Shown piece after piece: positions 42,374 to 50,292 of a stretch of DNA of 64,000 nt (the stretch's first letter is position 1; each line of letters begins with the position of its first letter). The DNA is taken from NCBI RefSeq assembly GCF_049060325.1, contig NZ_JBMGPW010000005.1:62001-126000 (forward strand). Reading direction: 5' to 3'. Source of the DNA: Vescimonas sanitatis. GTDB lineage: Bacteria; Bacillota; Clostridia; Oscillospirales; Oscillospiraceae. Made by a program: the position numbers and the translations under genes. The notes below the pieces were generated by a model, which did no database searches, was not told the origin of the DNA, and saw only the letters and a list, made by a program, of their open reading frames with translations.

Positions 42374-43024
42374 TCAAGTGGCCTCGGTCTTGTGCACGCC
42401 GGTGACAGAAAACATCACCCACTCGGCGATGTTGGTGGCGTGGTCGCCGATACGTTCATAATACTTGGCGATCATCAGTAAGTCAAGTGTGGCTTCACCG
42501 TCATCCACGTCCTTGGCGATACGGTCGATGAGGTGGGCCTTGATCCGGTCAAAATAGCCGTCCACCTCATCGTCGGCGGCGATGACCTGCTGGGCCAGGT
42601 CCACATCCTGCCGGACATAGGCGTCCACGCTCTCGCTGACCATGCGGATGGTGGCCCGGGCCATATCCCGCAGGGTGTCGCCGGCGCTGAGAGGCCGGCC
42701 GGCGCGGCAGAGCAGGATCTCGGCTATATCGTCGGCCTGGTCGCCGATACGCTCCATGTCCGTGATCATCTTCAGGGCAGCGGAGATCTGCCGCAGGTCG
42801 CCAGCCACCGGCTGCTGCTGGAGCAGGAGCCGCAGGCAGAGGTTCTCGATGTCGCGCTCCTTGCGGTCGATCTCGTGGTCCAGGGGCGCGACCTTCTCCG
42901 CCAGGGCGGTATCGCGGTTGGTGAGGGCCTGAGAGGACAGAGCGATGACCTGCTCGCACAGGGCACCCATCTCGATGAGCTCGCGGTGGAGCTGGGCCAG
43001 CTGTTTATCGAATTGACTACGCAT
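42374..43024 (-). CDS. phoU: Phosphate transport regulator PhoU
   Basis: A 216-residue all-helical protein with two PhoU repeats, each containing an acidic metal-binding segment: ITDMERIGDQADDIAEI and IAKYYERIGDHATNIAEW. It restrains the Pst transporter and the phosphate kinase when phosphate is ample. Its start overlaps the pstB stop by one base. Confidence 0.95.
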   Translation of the reverse strand: MRSQFDKQLAQLHRELIEMGALCEQVIALSSQALTNRDTALAEKVAPLDHEIDRKERDIENLCLRLLLQQQPVAGDLRQISAALKMITDMERIGDQADDIAEILLCRAGRPLSAGDTLRDMARATIRMVSESVDAYVRQDVDLAQQVIAADDEVDGYFDRIKAHLIDRIAKDVDDGEATLDLLMIAKYYERIGDHATNIAEWVMFSVTGVHKTEAT

Positions 43025-43779
43025 TATCCAAACCTCCCGGTGATGTAATCCTCGGTGCGCTTTTCGCTGGGCGTGGAGAACATGGTCTCCGTGTCGCCGT
43101 ACTCCACCAGCTCGCCCAGCAGGAAGAAGGCGGTGCGGTCCGAGATACGCAGTGCCTGCTGCATATTGTGGGTGACGATGACGATGGTGTAATGCTGCTT
43201 CAGCTCCACCGCCAGCTCCTCGATACGGGAGGTGGAGATGGGGTCCAGGGCCGAAGTGGGCTCATCCATCAGCAGCACGGTGGGCTCCACCGCCAGGGCA
43301 CGGGCGATGCACAGACGCTGCTGCTGGCCGCCGGAGAGGCCCAGGGCATTCTTTTTCAGGCGGTCCTTCACCTCGTCCCAGATGGCGGCACGCCGCAGGG
43401 ACTGCTCCACCAGCTCGTCCAGCTTGGCTTTGTTGCGGATGCCGTGGGTACGGGGGCCGTAGGCCACGTTGTCGTAGATGCTCATGGGGAAGGGATTTGG
43501 CTTTTGGAACACCATGCCCACCTCACGGCGCAGCTGGCTGACGTCCACGCCGGGGGCATAAATATCCTGTCCCTTGTAGAGCACCTGGCCCTCCACCTTT
43601 ACGCCGGGGATCAGGTCGTTCATACGGTCCAGCGTTTTAAGAAATGTGGACTTGCCGCAGCCGGAGGGGCCGATGAGGGCGGTGATGCTGTTCTCCGGCA
43701 CGGACATGGTGACGTGGTGCAGCGCCTGGGTGGGTCCGTACCACAGGTTCAGATCGTTTACGGTGATGATATCGCTCAT
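43024..43779 (-). CDS. pstB: Phosphate ABC transporter ATP-binding protein
   Basis: A 251-residue ATPase. It has Walker A GPSGCGKST, signature LSGGQQQRLCIARALA, Walker B VLLMDEPTSALD and the H-loop THNMQQA. It energises high-affinity phosphate uptake. The ATG at 43779 (MSDIITVNDLNLWYG) has ACGGAGGAG upstream and overlaps the pstA stop by four bases. A 200-residue in-frame 5' extension is only pstA read in another frame. Confidence 0.96.
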   Translation of the reverse strand: MSDIITVNDLNLWYGPTQALHHVTMSVPENSITALIGPSGCGKSTFLKTLDRMNDLIPGVKVEGQVLYKGQDIYAPGVDVSQLRREVGMVFQKPNPFPMSIYDNVAYGPRTHGIRNKAKLDELVEQSLRRAAIWDEVKDRLKKNALGLSGGQQQRLCIARALAVEPTVLLMDEPTSALDPISTSRIEELAVELKQHYTIVIVTHNMQQALRISDRTAFFLLGELVEYGDTETMFSTPSEKRTEDYITGRFG

Positions 43780-44642
43780 AGGCTCCTCCGTTTCTTGAAG
43801 TAACGCCCGGTCAGCATAGCCGCCAGGTTGATGAGCAGGGCCAGCGCCATGAGGATGGCGGCGATGGCGAAGGCCACATCGAACTCGCCCTGCTCCTTGG
43901 CATAGACATACAGGGCCACGGACAGTGTGGCGCCGGAGCCCTCCAGCGTGGCGCGCAGGCTGTTGTACAGCGTGTGGGCAAAGCCCGCGGTGTACAGCAG
44001 GGCTGCCGTCTCGCCCAGGATACGGCCCACGGCCAGAATGCAGCCGGTGAGCACGCCGTCCACACAGCTGGGCAGCACCACCGTGCGGATGGTGCGCCAC
44101 TTGCCGGCGCCCAGACCGAAGGCGCCCTCGCGGTAGGACTGGGGCACGGTCTTCAGGCTCTCCTGCGTAGTACGCATGATGGTGGGCAGGTTCATGATGA
44201 CCAGGGTCATGGCGCCGGCGAGAAGAGATTTCTTCATGCCCAGGAACTGACAGAAGAACATCTGGCCTACCAGGCCGTAGATAATGGAGGGGATGCCGGA
44301 CAGCGTCTCGGCGGCGTACTCGATAACGGCCACTACCCTCTTGTTGGCGGCATACTCCGTCAGGTACACGGCGGCGCAAACGCCCAGGGGCAGCACCACC
44401 AGCAGCGTGGTCAGCACCGTGCAGACGGTGGTGATGATATCCGGCAGGATACCGATGGAGCCGTCCAGATAGCTGGGCTTGGTGCTCAGCAGCTGCCAGC
44501 TCAGGTTGGGCACGCCCTTGACGAGCACATAGACGATGAGAAACACCGCCAGCGCGCAGGTAACGGCGGTGCAGAGGACCATCAGGCCCCGCATGGTCCC
44601 GCCCCAGATACGGCGGCGGGCAGAGAATTGATGTTTGTCCAT
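43776..44642 (-). CDS. pstA: Phosphate ABC transporter permease PstA
   Basis: A 288-residue polytopic permease with six predicted helices. The ABC docking segment is SYREGAFGLGAGKWRTIRTV. It forms the channel with PstC. The ATG at 44642 is preferred to a GTG six bases upstream because AAGGAGA is then correctly spaced; it begins four bases inside the pstC stop region. Confidence 0.94.
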   Translation of the reverse strand: MDKHQFSARRRIWGGTMRGLMVLCTAVTCALAVFLIVYVLVKGVPNLSWQLLSTKPSYLDGSIGILPDIITTVCTVLTTLLVVLPLGVCAAVYLTEYAANKRVVAVIEYAAETLSGIPSIIYGLVGQMFFCQFLGMKKSLLAGAMTLVIMNLPTIMRTTQESLKTVPQSYREGAFGLGAGKWRTIRTVVLPSCVDGVLTGCILAVGRILGETAALLYTAGFAHTLYNSLRATLEGSGATLSVALYVYAKEQGEFDVAFAIAAILMALALLINLAAMLTGRYFKKRRSL

Positions 44643-44644
44643 GG

Positions 44645-45514
44645 TCACTTCTCCTTACTTCGCTTGAGGAAGAAATTGAGCGCGGCGTTGATGAGCATGA
44701 TGAACAGGAACAGCACCAGCGCGATGGAAAACAGCGCCTGACGCTGCAGACCTGCCGCCGCGTAGCCCATCTCGCTGGCCACGGCGGTGGTCAGGAACCG
44801 CACGCTCTGGAACAGGGAGGGCATATTGGGCACGTTGCCGGAGACCATCATCACGGCCATGGCCTCGCCGATGGCGCGGCCTACGCCCAGCACCACCGCG
44901 GCAGCGATGCCGCTGCGGGCAGCGGGGACGGAAACGCGGAACCATGTTTCCGTCTCCGTGGCACCCAGTGCCAAAGAGGTGTCCTCGTACTCACGGGGCA
45001 CCGCCTCCAGGGCCGTCATGGCCACGTTGATAATGGAGGGCAGGATCATAATGGCCAGCACGATGATGGCCGCCAGCAGGCCGGAGCCGTCGGGAATATG
45101 GAAGACCTGACGGATGCCCGGCACCAGCACCAGCATACCCACCAGACCGTAGACCACGGAGGGGATGCCCGCCAGCAGGCTCACCGCGGCGGAGACGGCG
45201 GTCTTCAGCTTCGGCGGGGCCATTTTGGCCAGGAACACGGCGGTCATATAGCCCACGGGCACGCCCAGCAGGATCGCGCCCGCAGTACCGTAAATACTGG
45301 TAAGGATAAAGGGCAGGATGCCGAACCGGGGCTCCGCCGCGTTGGAATTCCACACGGGGCCAAAGAGGAACTTCACAAGGCCGATCTCACGGATAGCGGG
45401 GATGCCGGAGACAACGAGGTAGACGGAGATCAGCAGCACGCAGCCCACCGTCACCAGACCCATCAGCAGAAAGAAGCCATGGATGGCGTTCTCCATAAAT
45501 CGTTTTGCTTTCAT
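44645..45514 (-). CDS. pstC: Phosphate ABC transporter permease PstC
   Basis: A 289-residue polytopic permease. It has the typical LFGPVWNSNAAEPRFGILPF external segment and the docking loop EDTSLALGATETETWFRV. It pairs with PstA. A GC-rich inverted repeat lies between it and pstS, which may lower expression relative to the binding protein. Confidence 0.95.
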   Translation of the reverse strand: MKAKRFMENAIHGFFLLMGLVTVGCVLLISVYLVVSGIPAIREIGLVKFLFGPVWNSNAAEPRFGILPFILTSIYGTAGAILLGVPVGYMTAVFLAKMAPPKLKTAVSAAVSLLAGIPSVVYGLVGMLVLVPGIRQVFHIPDGSGLLAAIIVLAIMILPSIINVAMTALEAVPREYEDTSLALGATETETWFRVSVPAARSGIAAAVVLGVGRAIGEAMAVMMVSGNVPNMPSLFQSVRFLTTAVASEMGYAAAGLQRQALFSIALVLFLFIMLINAALNFFLKRSKEK

Positions 45515-45541
45515 ATATGCACCTCAGCAGATACGGGGCAA

Positions 45542-45567
45542 GGCGGCACCCCGCGCGGGGATGTCGC
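45542..45567 (-). other. GC-rich inverted repeat between pstS and pstC
   Basis: An imperfect stem around CCCCGCGCGGGG with no T run. It could stabilise the pstS mRNA end after processing or cause partial termination. Pst operons often make more PstS than permease. Confidence 0.4.
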
Positions 45568-45587
45568 CTGTGTCCGTGCCTTACCTG

Positions 45588-46442
45588 TTAACCTGCGACT
45601 GCCACAGCGCCGGCCTTGGCGATGATGGAAGCTGCGTCGGAGGAAGTGGCGTAGTCAAAGAACGCCTGGGCCGCGGGAGAGAGGGCCTTGCCGTCCACAG
45701 TCACCAGCACGAAGGGACGCTGGACCTTATAGCTGCCGTCCTTGACGGTGGCTTCGCCGGGGGTGACGCCATCCACGTTCAGGGCCTTGACGGTGTCCTT
45801 GATGGAGGCCAGAGAGGCGTAGCCGATGGCATCGGGGTTCTGGCTGACGGCGGTGATCACATCACCGGTGGAGGTCAGCTCCTGACGATACTGGCACTTG
45901 TCCTTGGTGCCGGTGATGGACTCGAAGCCATCGCGAGTGCCGCTGGCGGCCTCGCGGCCGATGAGGACCACCTCGGCGTCATTGCCGCCCACGTCCTTCC
46001 AGTTGGTGATCTCGCCGGTGTAGAGCTTGGCGATCTGCTCAACGGACAGGTCGCTGACGGGGTTGTCGGGGTGAACGATGATGGCGATGCCGTCATAGGC
46101 CAGCACAGTCTCCTTCAGGCCGGCGGACTTCTCCTCATCCTTCAGCGCACGGGAGGACAGGCCGATGTCGCAGGTGCCCTCCTGCACGGCGGTGATGCCG
46201 GAGCCGGAGCCGGTGGGGTTGTAGTTAACGGTGACGCCGCCGTTCTGCGCCATGAAGGACTCGCTCAGGGCGCCGATGACCTTCTCCATGGAGGTGGAGC
46301 CGTCGGTGGAGACGGTGCCGGTCAGCTCGGCGGCGGTCTTGTCCTCGGTCTTGTCGGTGTCGTCGGTCTTGGTCTCGCTGCCGCAGGCCACCAGGCTCAG
46401 GGCCAGCAGGGCTGTCAGGACCAGTGCAATGATCTTCTTCAT
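45588..46442 (-). CDS. pstS: Phosphate-binding lipoprotein PstS
   Basis: A 284-residue lipoprotein. The signal peptide ends in lipobox LVAC (Cys20), followed by an acidic Thr/Asp linker. The binding fold carries phosphate-contact segments DGSTSMEKV, GSGSGITA and GREAASGTRDGFE. It captures phosphate outside the membrane for PstCAB. First gene of the pst-pho operon, behind Pho-box-like repeats. Confidence 0.96.
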   Translation of the reverse strand: MKKIIALVLTALLALSLVACGSETKTDDTDKTEDKTAAELTGTVSTDGSTSMEKVIGALSESFMAQNGGVTVNYNPTGSGSGITAVQEGTCDIGLSSRALKDEEKSAGLKETVLAYDGIAIIVHPDNPVSDLSVEQIAKLYTGEITNWKDVGGNDAEVVLIGREAASGTRDGFESITGTKDKCQYRQELTSTGDVITAVSQNPDAIGYASLASIKDTVKALNVDGVTPGEATVKDGSYKVQRPFVLVTVDGKALSPAAQAFFDYATSSDAASIIAKAGAVAVAG

Positions 46443-46497
46443 ATGAATTACCTCGTTTCTTTCGTCGTTTTGGATAACTCCCTTGTACGGTTTTTAT

Positions 46498-46516
46498 TGT
46501 AAGTGCCCAATGTAAA
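46498..46516 (-). promoter_or_regulatory. Additional Pho-box-like repeats near the pstS promoter
   Basis: On the minus strand, TTTACA (46511-46516) and CTTACA (46498-46503), about 13 bp apart. The latter overlaps a TACAAT that could be the pstS -10. The spacing is off the 11-bp ideal, so this part is less certain. Confidence 0.4.
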
Positions 46517-46533
46517 GGGAAAAATCCCGCTGG

Positions 46534-46550
46534 TGTAAAATCCATGTAAA
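46534..46550. promoter_or_regulatory. Pho box (two TTTACA repeats)
   Basis: Two TTTACA hexamers on the minus strand (46545-46550 and 46534-46539) exactly 11 bp apart. This is the pattern bound by Bacillus-type PhoP. It lies between pstS and the divergent 5'-nucleotidase gene and could serve both. Confidence 0.7.
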
Positions 46551-46568
46551 ATAAAAACCGGGAAAAGC

Positions 46569-46597
46569 TTGCGTTCAGCCGTGGAATACGGTACAAT
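46569..46597 (+). promoter_or_regulatory. 5'-nucleotidase gene promoter
   Basis: TTGCGT (46569-46574), 17-bp spacer, TACAAT (46592-46597). The Pho box ends 18 bases before the -35. Confidence 0.65.
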
Positions 46598-46654
46598 GGC
46601 CATACAGCAGGCGCAGAAAATGTGCAAAAACGCTGAAAGGAAGGAATAAGGAGT

Positions 46655-48283
46655 ATGAAGAAAAAGCTGCTGTCTTTGCTGCTAGCCCTGGCCATGGTGT
46701 TCACCCTGGTGGCCTGCGGCGAAAAAAAGCCCGCTCCCGGTAAGGACGCCACCGCCACGGAGCCGGTGGTGATCCTTCACACCAACGACGTACACGGCGC
46801 TGTTTCCAACTACGCCAAGGTAGCGGCGCTGGCCAGCCAGTATGAGTCTGAGGGCGCGTATGTGCTGATCCTGGACGCCGGCGACTTCAGTCAGGGCGAC
46901 ACCGCTGTGAGTGTGTCTGAGGGTGCAACGGCTGTGGAGCTGATGAACATGGTGGGCTACGACGCTGTGGCGCTGGGCAACCACGAGTTCGACTACGGCT
47001 TCGAGGCGCTGAAGAAGAACATGGAGAACGCCCAGTTCCCCGTGCTGGCCGCCAACGTGAAGTACAACGGCGAGCTGGCCTTTGACGATGCGGCCGTGTT
47101 CACCACCCCCGGCGGCACCAAGATCGGCGTGTTCGGTCTGGACACCCCGGAGACCGCCACAAAGGCCCACCCCGGCAAGATCCAGGGCGTGACCTTCGCC
47201 GGCGGTGAGGAAATGTACCAGATCGCGCAGGATATGGCGAATATGCTGCGTGAGGACGAGGGCTGCAACTACGTCATCTGCCTGGGCCACCTGGGCATCG
47301 ACGATGAGACCGCTGCCACCGGCAACCGCTCTATCGACCTGCTGAACAAGGTCACCGGCATCGACGTGTTCATCGACGGTCACTCTCACTCCACTGAGGA
47401 GGAGATCGTTGAGAAGACCAACACGGACCGCAAGGTAGGCGACACTATCCTGACCTCTACCGGCACGAAGCTGGAGAACATCGGCGTTGTGGCCATCAAG
47501 GACAGCACCATCACCACCACGTGCGTGCCCACCGAGGGCATTGAGGTGGCCGCCGACGACGCCATCGCCGCCCGCGCCGCCGCCATCATCGCCGAGATCG
47601 AGGCCGACTACGGCACGGTGTTCGCCAAGACCGAGGTGACGCTGAACGGCGAGAAGGACCCCGGCAACCGCACGCAGGAGACCAATCTGGGCGACCTGAT
47701 CACCGACGCGCTGGTGTGGGGCGCCGAGCAGCAGGGCGAGACTGTTGACGCGGCCATCACCAACGGCGGCGGCATCCGCGCCACCATCGAGGCCGGCGAC
47801 ATCACCAAGAAGGACGTCAACACCGTGCTGCCCTTCGGCAACACCCTGAGCATCATCAAGATCACCGGTACGGAGCTGCTGGAGGTGCTGGAGGCCTCCA
47901 CCTTCTGCACGCCGGAGGCCATCGGCGGCTTCCCCCAGGTATCCGGCATCGAGTTCACCGTGGACACCACCAAGGGCTATGACCAGGGCGACGAGTATCC
48001 CGGCACCACCTACTTCGCCCCCAAGACCATCAACCGCGTGACCATCAAGACCGTGGGCGGCAAGGACTTTGACCCGGCGACCACGTACACCATCGCCACC
48101 AACGACTTTATGGCCAGCGGCGGCGACACCTACTACCGCTTTGTCAACGCCACCGCCAACTACGACCTGGGCATCCCCATGGACGAGGTGGTCATGGACT
48201 ACATCACCACCGTGCTGAACGGCACCGTTGCCGCCGACAAGTACGGCGAGCCCGCGGGGCGCATCCACGTGCTCGTTTCCTGA
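46655..48283 (+). CDS. Secreted 5'-nucleotidase/UshA-type lipoprotein
   Basis: A 542-residue protein. The signal peptide has lipobox LVAC (Cys21). A metallophosphoesterase domain follows (ILHTNDVHGAV, LDAGDFSQGD, GNHEFDYG, DGHSHS). The C-terminal 5'-nucleotidase domain holds NGGGIRATIEAGDI and the FGNTLSI substrate region. It would release phosphate from external nucleotides for uptake by Pst, which fits its place opposite pstS across a Pho box. GGAAGGAATAAGG precedes the ATG. Confidence 0.94.
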   Translation: MKKKLLSLLLALAMVFTLVACGEKKPAPGKDATATEPVVILHTNDVHGAVSNYAKVAALASQYESEGAYVLILDAGDFSQGDTAVSVSEGATAVELMNMVGYDAVALGNHEFDYGFEALKKNMENAQFPVLAANVKYNGELAFDDAAVFTTPGGTKIGVFGLDTPETATKAHPGKIQGVTFAGGEEMYQIAQDMANMLREDEGCNYVICLGHLGIDDETAATGNRSIDLLNKVTGIDVFIDGHSHSTEEEIVEKTNTDRKVGDTILTSTGTKLENIGVVAIKDSTITTTCVPTEGIEVAADDAIAARAAAIIAEIEADYGTVFAKTEVTLNGEKDPGNRTQETNLGDLITDALVWGAEQQGETVDAAITNGGGIRATIEAGDITKKDVNTVLPFGNTLSIIKITGTELLEVLEASTFCTPEAIGGFPQVSGIEFTVDTTKGYDQGDEYPGTTYFAPKTINRVTIKTVGGKDFDPATTYTIATNDFMASGGDTYYRFVNATANYDLGIPMDEVVMDYITTVLNGTVAADKYGEPAGRIHVLVS

Positions 48284-48296
48284 CATATCCGCACAT

Positions 48297-48326
48297 AAAA
48301 AGGACCGCCTCACGGCGGTCCTTTTT
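48297..48326 (+). terminator. Terminator after the 5'-nucleotidase gene
   Basis: A 9-bp stem (48301-48309 with 48314-48322), 4-base loop and T run; also A-rich on the left. Confidence 0.88.
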
Positions 48327-48333
48327 ATATGCG

Positions 48334-48366
48334 AAAAAACACCCCTCGGCGTGAGCCGAAGGGTGT
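48334..48366 (-). terminator. Terminator after tsf
   Basis: An 11-bp stem around 48340-48350 and 48355-48365. The single C/A mismatch on the plus strand becomes a G/U pair in the minus-strand RNA. A T6 run follows on the minus strand, so it is built for tsf. Confidence 0.83.
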
Positions 48367-48381
48367 TTTGTGCATCTGCAA

Positions 48382-49308
48382 TTACTTTCCCATGTTCATC
48401 TGAGCAGCGACCTCGGCGGCGAAGTCCTCCTGCTTCTTCTCGATGCCCTCGCCGGTCTGGAAGCGAACGGCGTCCACGAACTTGACGCTGCCGCCCAGCT
48501 TCTTGGCGGCGTCGGCCACGTACTTCTCCACGCTGCCCTGGAAGATGTCGCCGCGGACGAACTCCATCTGCAGCAGGCAGTTCTCCTCGTAGAACTTGTT
48601 CATCTTGCCCATGACGATCTTCTCCTTGACGGCCTCGGGCTTGGAAGCCATCTTGGGATCGGTGTCCATCAGGGCCAGCGCGATCTTCTTCTCCTCGGCC
48701 AGCACCTCATCGGTGACCTGGGACTTGTCCCAGAAGCGGGGGTTCAGGGCCGCGATCTGCATGGCGACGTTCTTGCCGATCTCGGTGGCGTCGATGCCGC
48801 CGTCCACAGCCAGGTTCACCAGCACGCCGATCTTGCCGCCGGCATGGACGTAGCCCACGCTGGTGTTCTCGGAGAAGCGGACGAAGCGGCGGATCTGCAG
48901 GTTCTCACCGATGGACATGACCTTCTCGGGCATGGTCTCGGAAACGGTCAGGTCGGAGCCGACATACTTGCAGTTCATCAGGGCGTCCACATCGGCGGGG
49001 TCCTGCTCGGCGATGACCTTGGCGATGTCCTTGACAAAGGCCACGAACAGGTCGCTCTTGGCGCAGAAGTCGGTCTCGCAGTTGACCTCGACCACGACGC
49101 CCACGCCGTTCTCGGTCAGGGCATAGGACATACCCTCGGCGGCGATGCGGCCGGCCTTCTTGGCAGCCTTGGCCAGGCCCTTCTCGCGCAGCCACTCGAC
49201 AGCCTTGTCCATATCGCCGTCGCACTCGACAAGCGCCTTCTTGCAGTCCATCATACCCACGCTGGTCATCTCGCGCAGGGTCTTCACATCAGCAGCAGTA
49301 AAAGCCAT
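48382..49308 (-). CDS. tsf: Translation elongation factor Ts
   Basis: A 308-residue protein with the EF-Ts signatures LREMTSVGMMDCKKAL and VEVNCETDFCAKSD. It regenerates EF-Tu-GTP. The ATG at 49308 (MAFTAADVKTL) has AGGAGGAAAT upstream; a 45-base 5' extension lacks a ribosome site. Follows rpsB, separated by an attenuator-like hairpin. Confidence 0.97.
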   Translation of the reverse strand: MAFTAADVKTLREMTSVGMMDCKKALVECDGDMDKAVEWLREKGLAKAAKKAGRIAAEGMSYALTENGVGVVVEVNCETDFCAKSDLFVAFVKDIAKVIAEQDPADVDALMNCKYVGSDLTVSETMPEKVMSIGENLQIRRFVRFSENTSVGYVHAGGKIGVLVNLAVDGGIDATEIGKNVAMQIAALNPRFWDKSQVTDEVLAEEKKIALALMDTDPKMASKPEAVKEKIVMGKMNKFYEENCLLQMEFVRGDIFQGSVEKYVADAAKKLGGSVKFVDAVRFQTGEGIEKKQEDFAAEVAAQMNMGK

Positions 49309-49336
49309 TTGTATTTCCTCCTGTAAAAGTTGAATT

Positions 49337-49364
49337 AAAAGGGGCAGGGACACTTCCCTGCCCC
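49337..49364 (-). terminator. Attenuator-like hairpin between rpsB and tsf
   Basis: A perfect 10-bp stem (49341-49350 with 49355-49364), 4-base loop and only T4 on the minus strand. Probably partial termination that makes more S2 than EF-Ts. Confidence 0.72.
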
Positions 49365-49393
49365 GTGCGTTACGCGGTATCTATCGAGTTGGC

Positions 49394-50125
49394 TTACTCG
49401 GCGTCCTTGGCCTCGGCGGCCTCCTCCACCTGCTCGCCCTGACGGCCCTCGATCATGGCGTTGGCCATAACGGAGGCGATCAGCTTGATGGCGCGGATGG
49501 CGTCGTCGTTGCCGGGGATGGGGTAATCGATCTCATCGGGATCGCAGTTGGTATCGGCGATAGCCACAACAGGAATGCCCAGACGATGGGCCTCGGCAAT
49601 AGCGTTGCGCTCCTTGCGGGTGTCCACGATGAACAGGGCGCCGGGCAGCTTCTTCATTTCCTTCACGCCGCCCAGGTACTTCTCCAGCTTCTCGATCTCG
49701 CCCAGGTGCTTGATGACTTCCTTCTTGGGCAGCATATCAAAGGTGCCGTCAGCCTGCATGGTCTTCAGCTGGTTCAGACGGTCGATACGGGTACGCATGG
49801 TCTTGAAGTTGGTCATCATGCCGCCCAGCCAGCGGGCGTTGACATAGTACTGGCCGCAGCGGGCAGCCTCGTCCTTGATGGCCTCCTGGGCCTGCTTCTT
49901 GGTACCCACGAACAGCAGGGTCTGGCCGTTCTCGGACAGCTGACGCACGAAGGCATAGGCCTCCTCCAGCTTCTTCACGGTCTTCTGCAGGTCGATGATA
50001 TAGATGCCGTTGCGCTCCGTGTAGATATAGGGAGCCATCTTGGGGTTCCAGCGGCGGGTCTGGTGACCGAAGTGGACGCCTGCCTCCAGCAGGGACTTCA
50101 TGGATACGACGTTCTGATTTGCCAT
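49394..50125 (-). CDS. rpsB: 30S ribosomal protein S2
   Basis: A 243-residue S2 with MKSLLEAGVHFGHQTRRWNPKM at the start and GALFIVDTRKERNAIAEA inside. It ends in an acidic tail typical of many S2 proteins. First gene of the rpsB-tsf operon, with AAAGGAGAAAC as ribosome site and a leader of about 100 bases. Confidence 0.97.
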   Translation of the reverse strand: MANQNVVSMKSLLEAGVHFGHQTRRWNPKMAPYIYTERNGIYIIDLQKTVKKLEEAYAFVRQLSENGQTLLFVGTKKQAQEAIKDEAARCGQYYVNARWLGGMMTNFKTMRTRIDRLNQLKTMQADGTFDMLPKKEVIKHLGEIEKLEKYLGGVKEMKKLPGALFIVDTRKERNAIAEAHRLGIPVVAIADTNCDPDEIDYPIPGNDDAIRAIKLIASVMANAMIEGRQGEQVEEAAEAKDAE

Positions 50126-50235
50126 GTTGGTTTGTTTCTCCTTTTGATTTTAGTTTGTACCTCCAGCCTCTTCCGCCCTCCGGCCAACCTTGCGGCACCG
50201 ACCGAAAGTCTGAAGCTGTGCGGATTTACCGCAAT

Positions 50236-50264
50236 ATAATACCACGCGGCACGGCATAATGCAA
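50236..50264 (-). promoter_or_regulatory. rpsB-tsf promoter
   Basis: TTGCAT (50259-50264), 17-bp spacer and TATTAT (50236-50241) on the minus strand. The GC-rich leader downstream has several self-complementary stretches and could hold an S2 autoregulatory site, which I cannot confirm. Confidence 0.68.
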
Positions 50265-50292
50265 GAAGTTTTTGCCCGTTTTCCGCAGTTTT

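Noticed and set aside
43780..44379. A 200-residue N-terminal extension of PstB, which would be a fusion
   Set aside because: The extension is pstA read in another frame. PstB has a proper ATG at 43779 with a ribosome site overlapping the pstA stop.
46682..48313. A 543-codon minus-strand frame opposite the 5'-nucleotidase
   Set aside because: Antisense shadow; the plus-strand protein has signal peptide, catalytic motifs, promoter and terminator.
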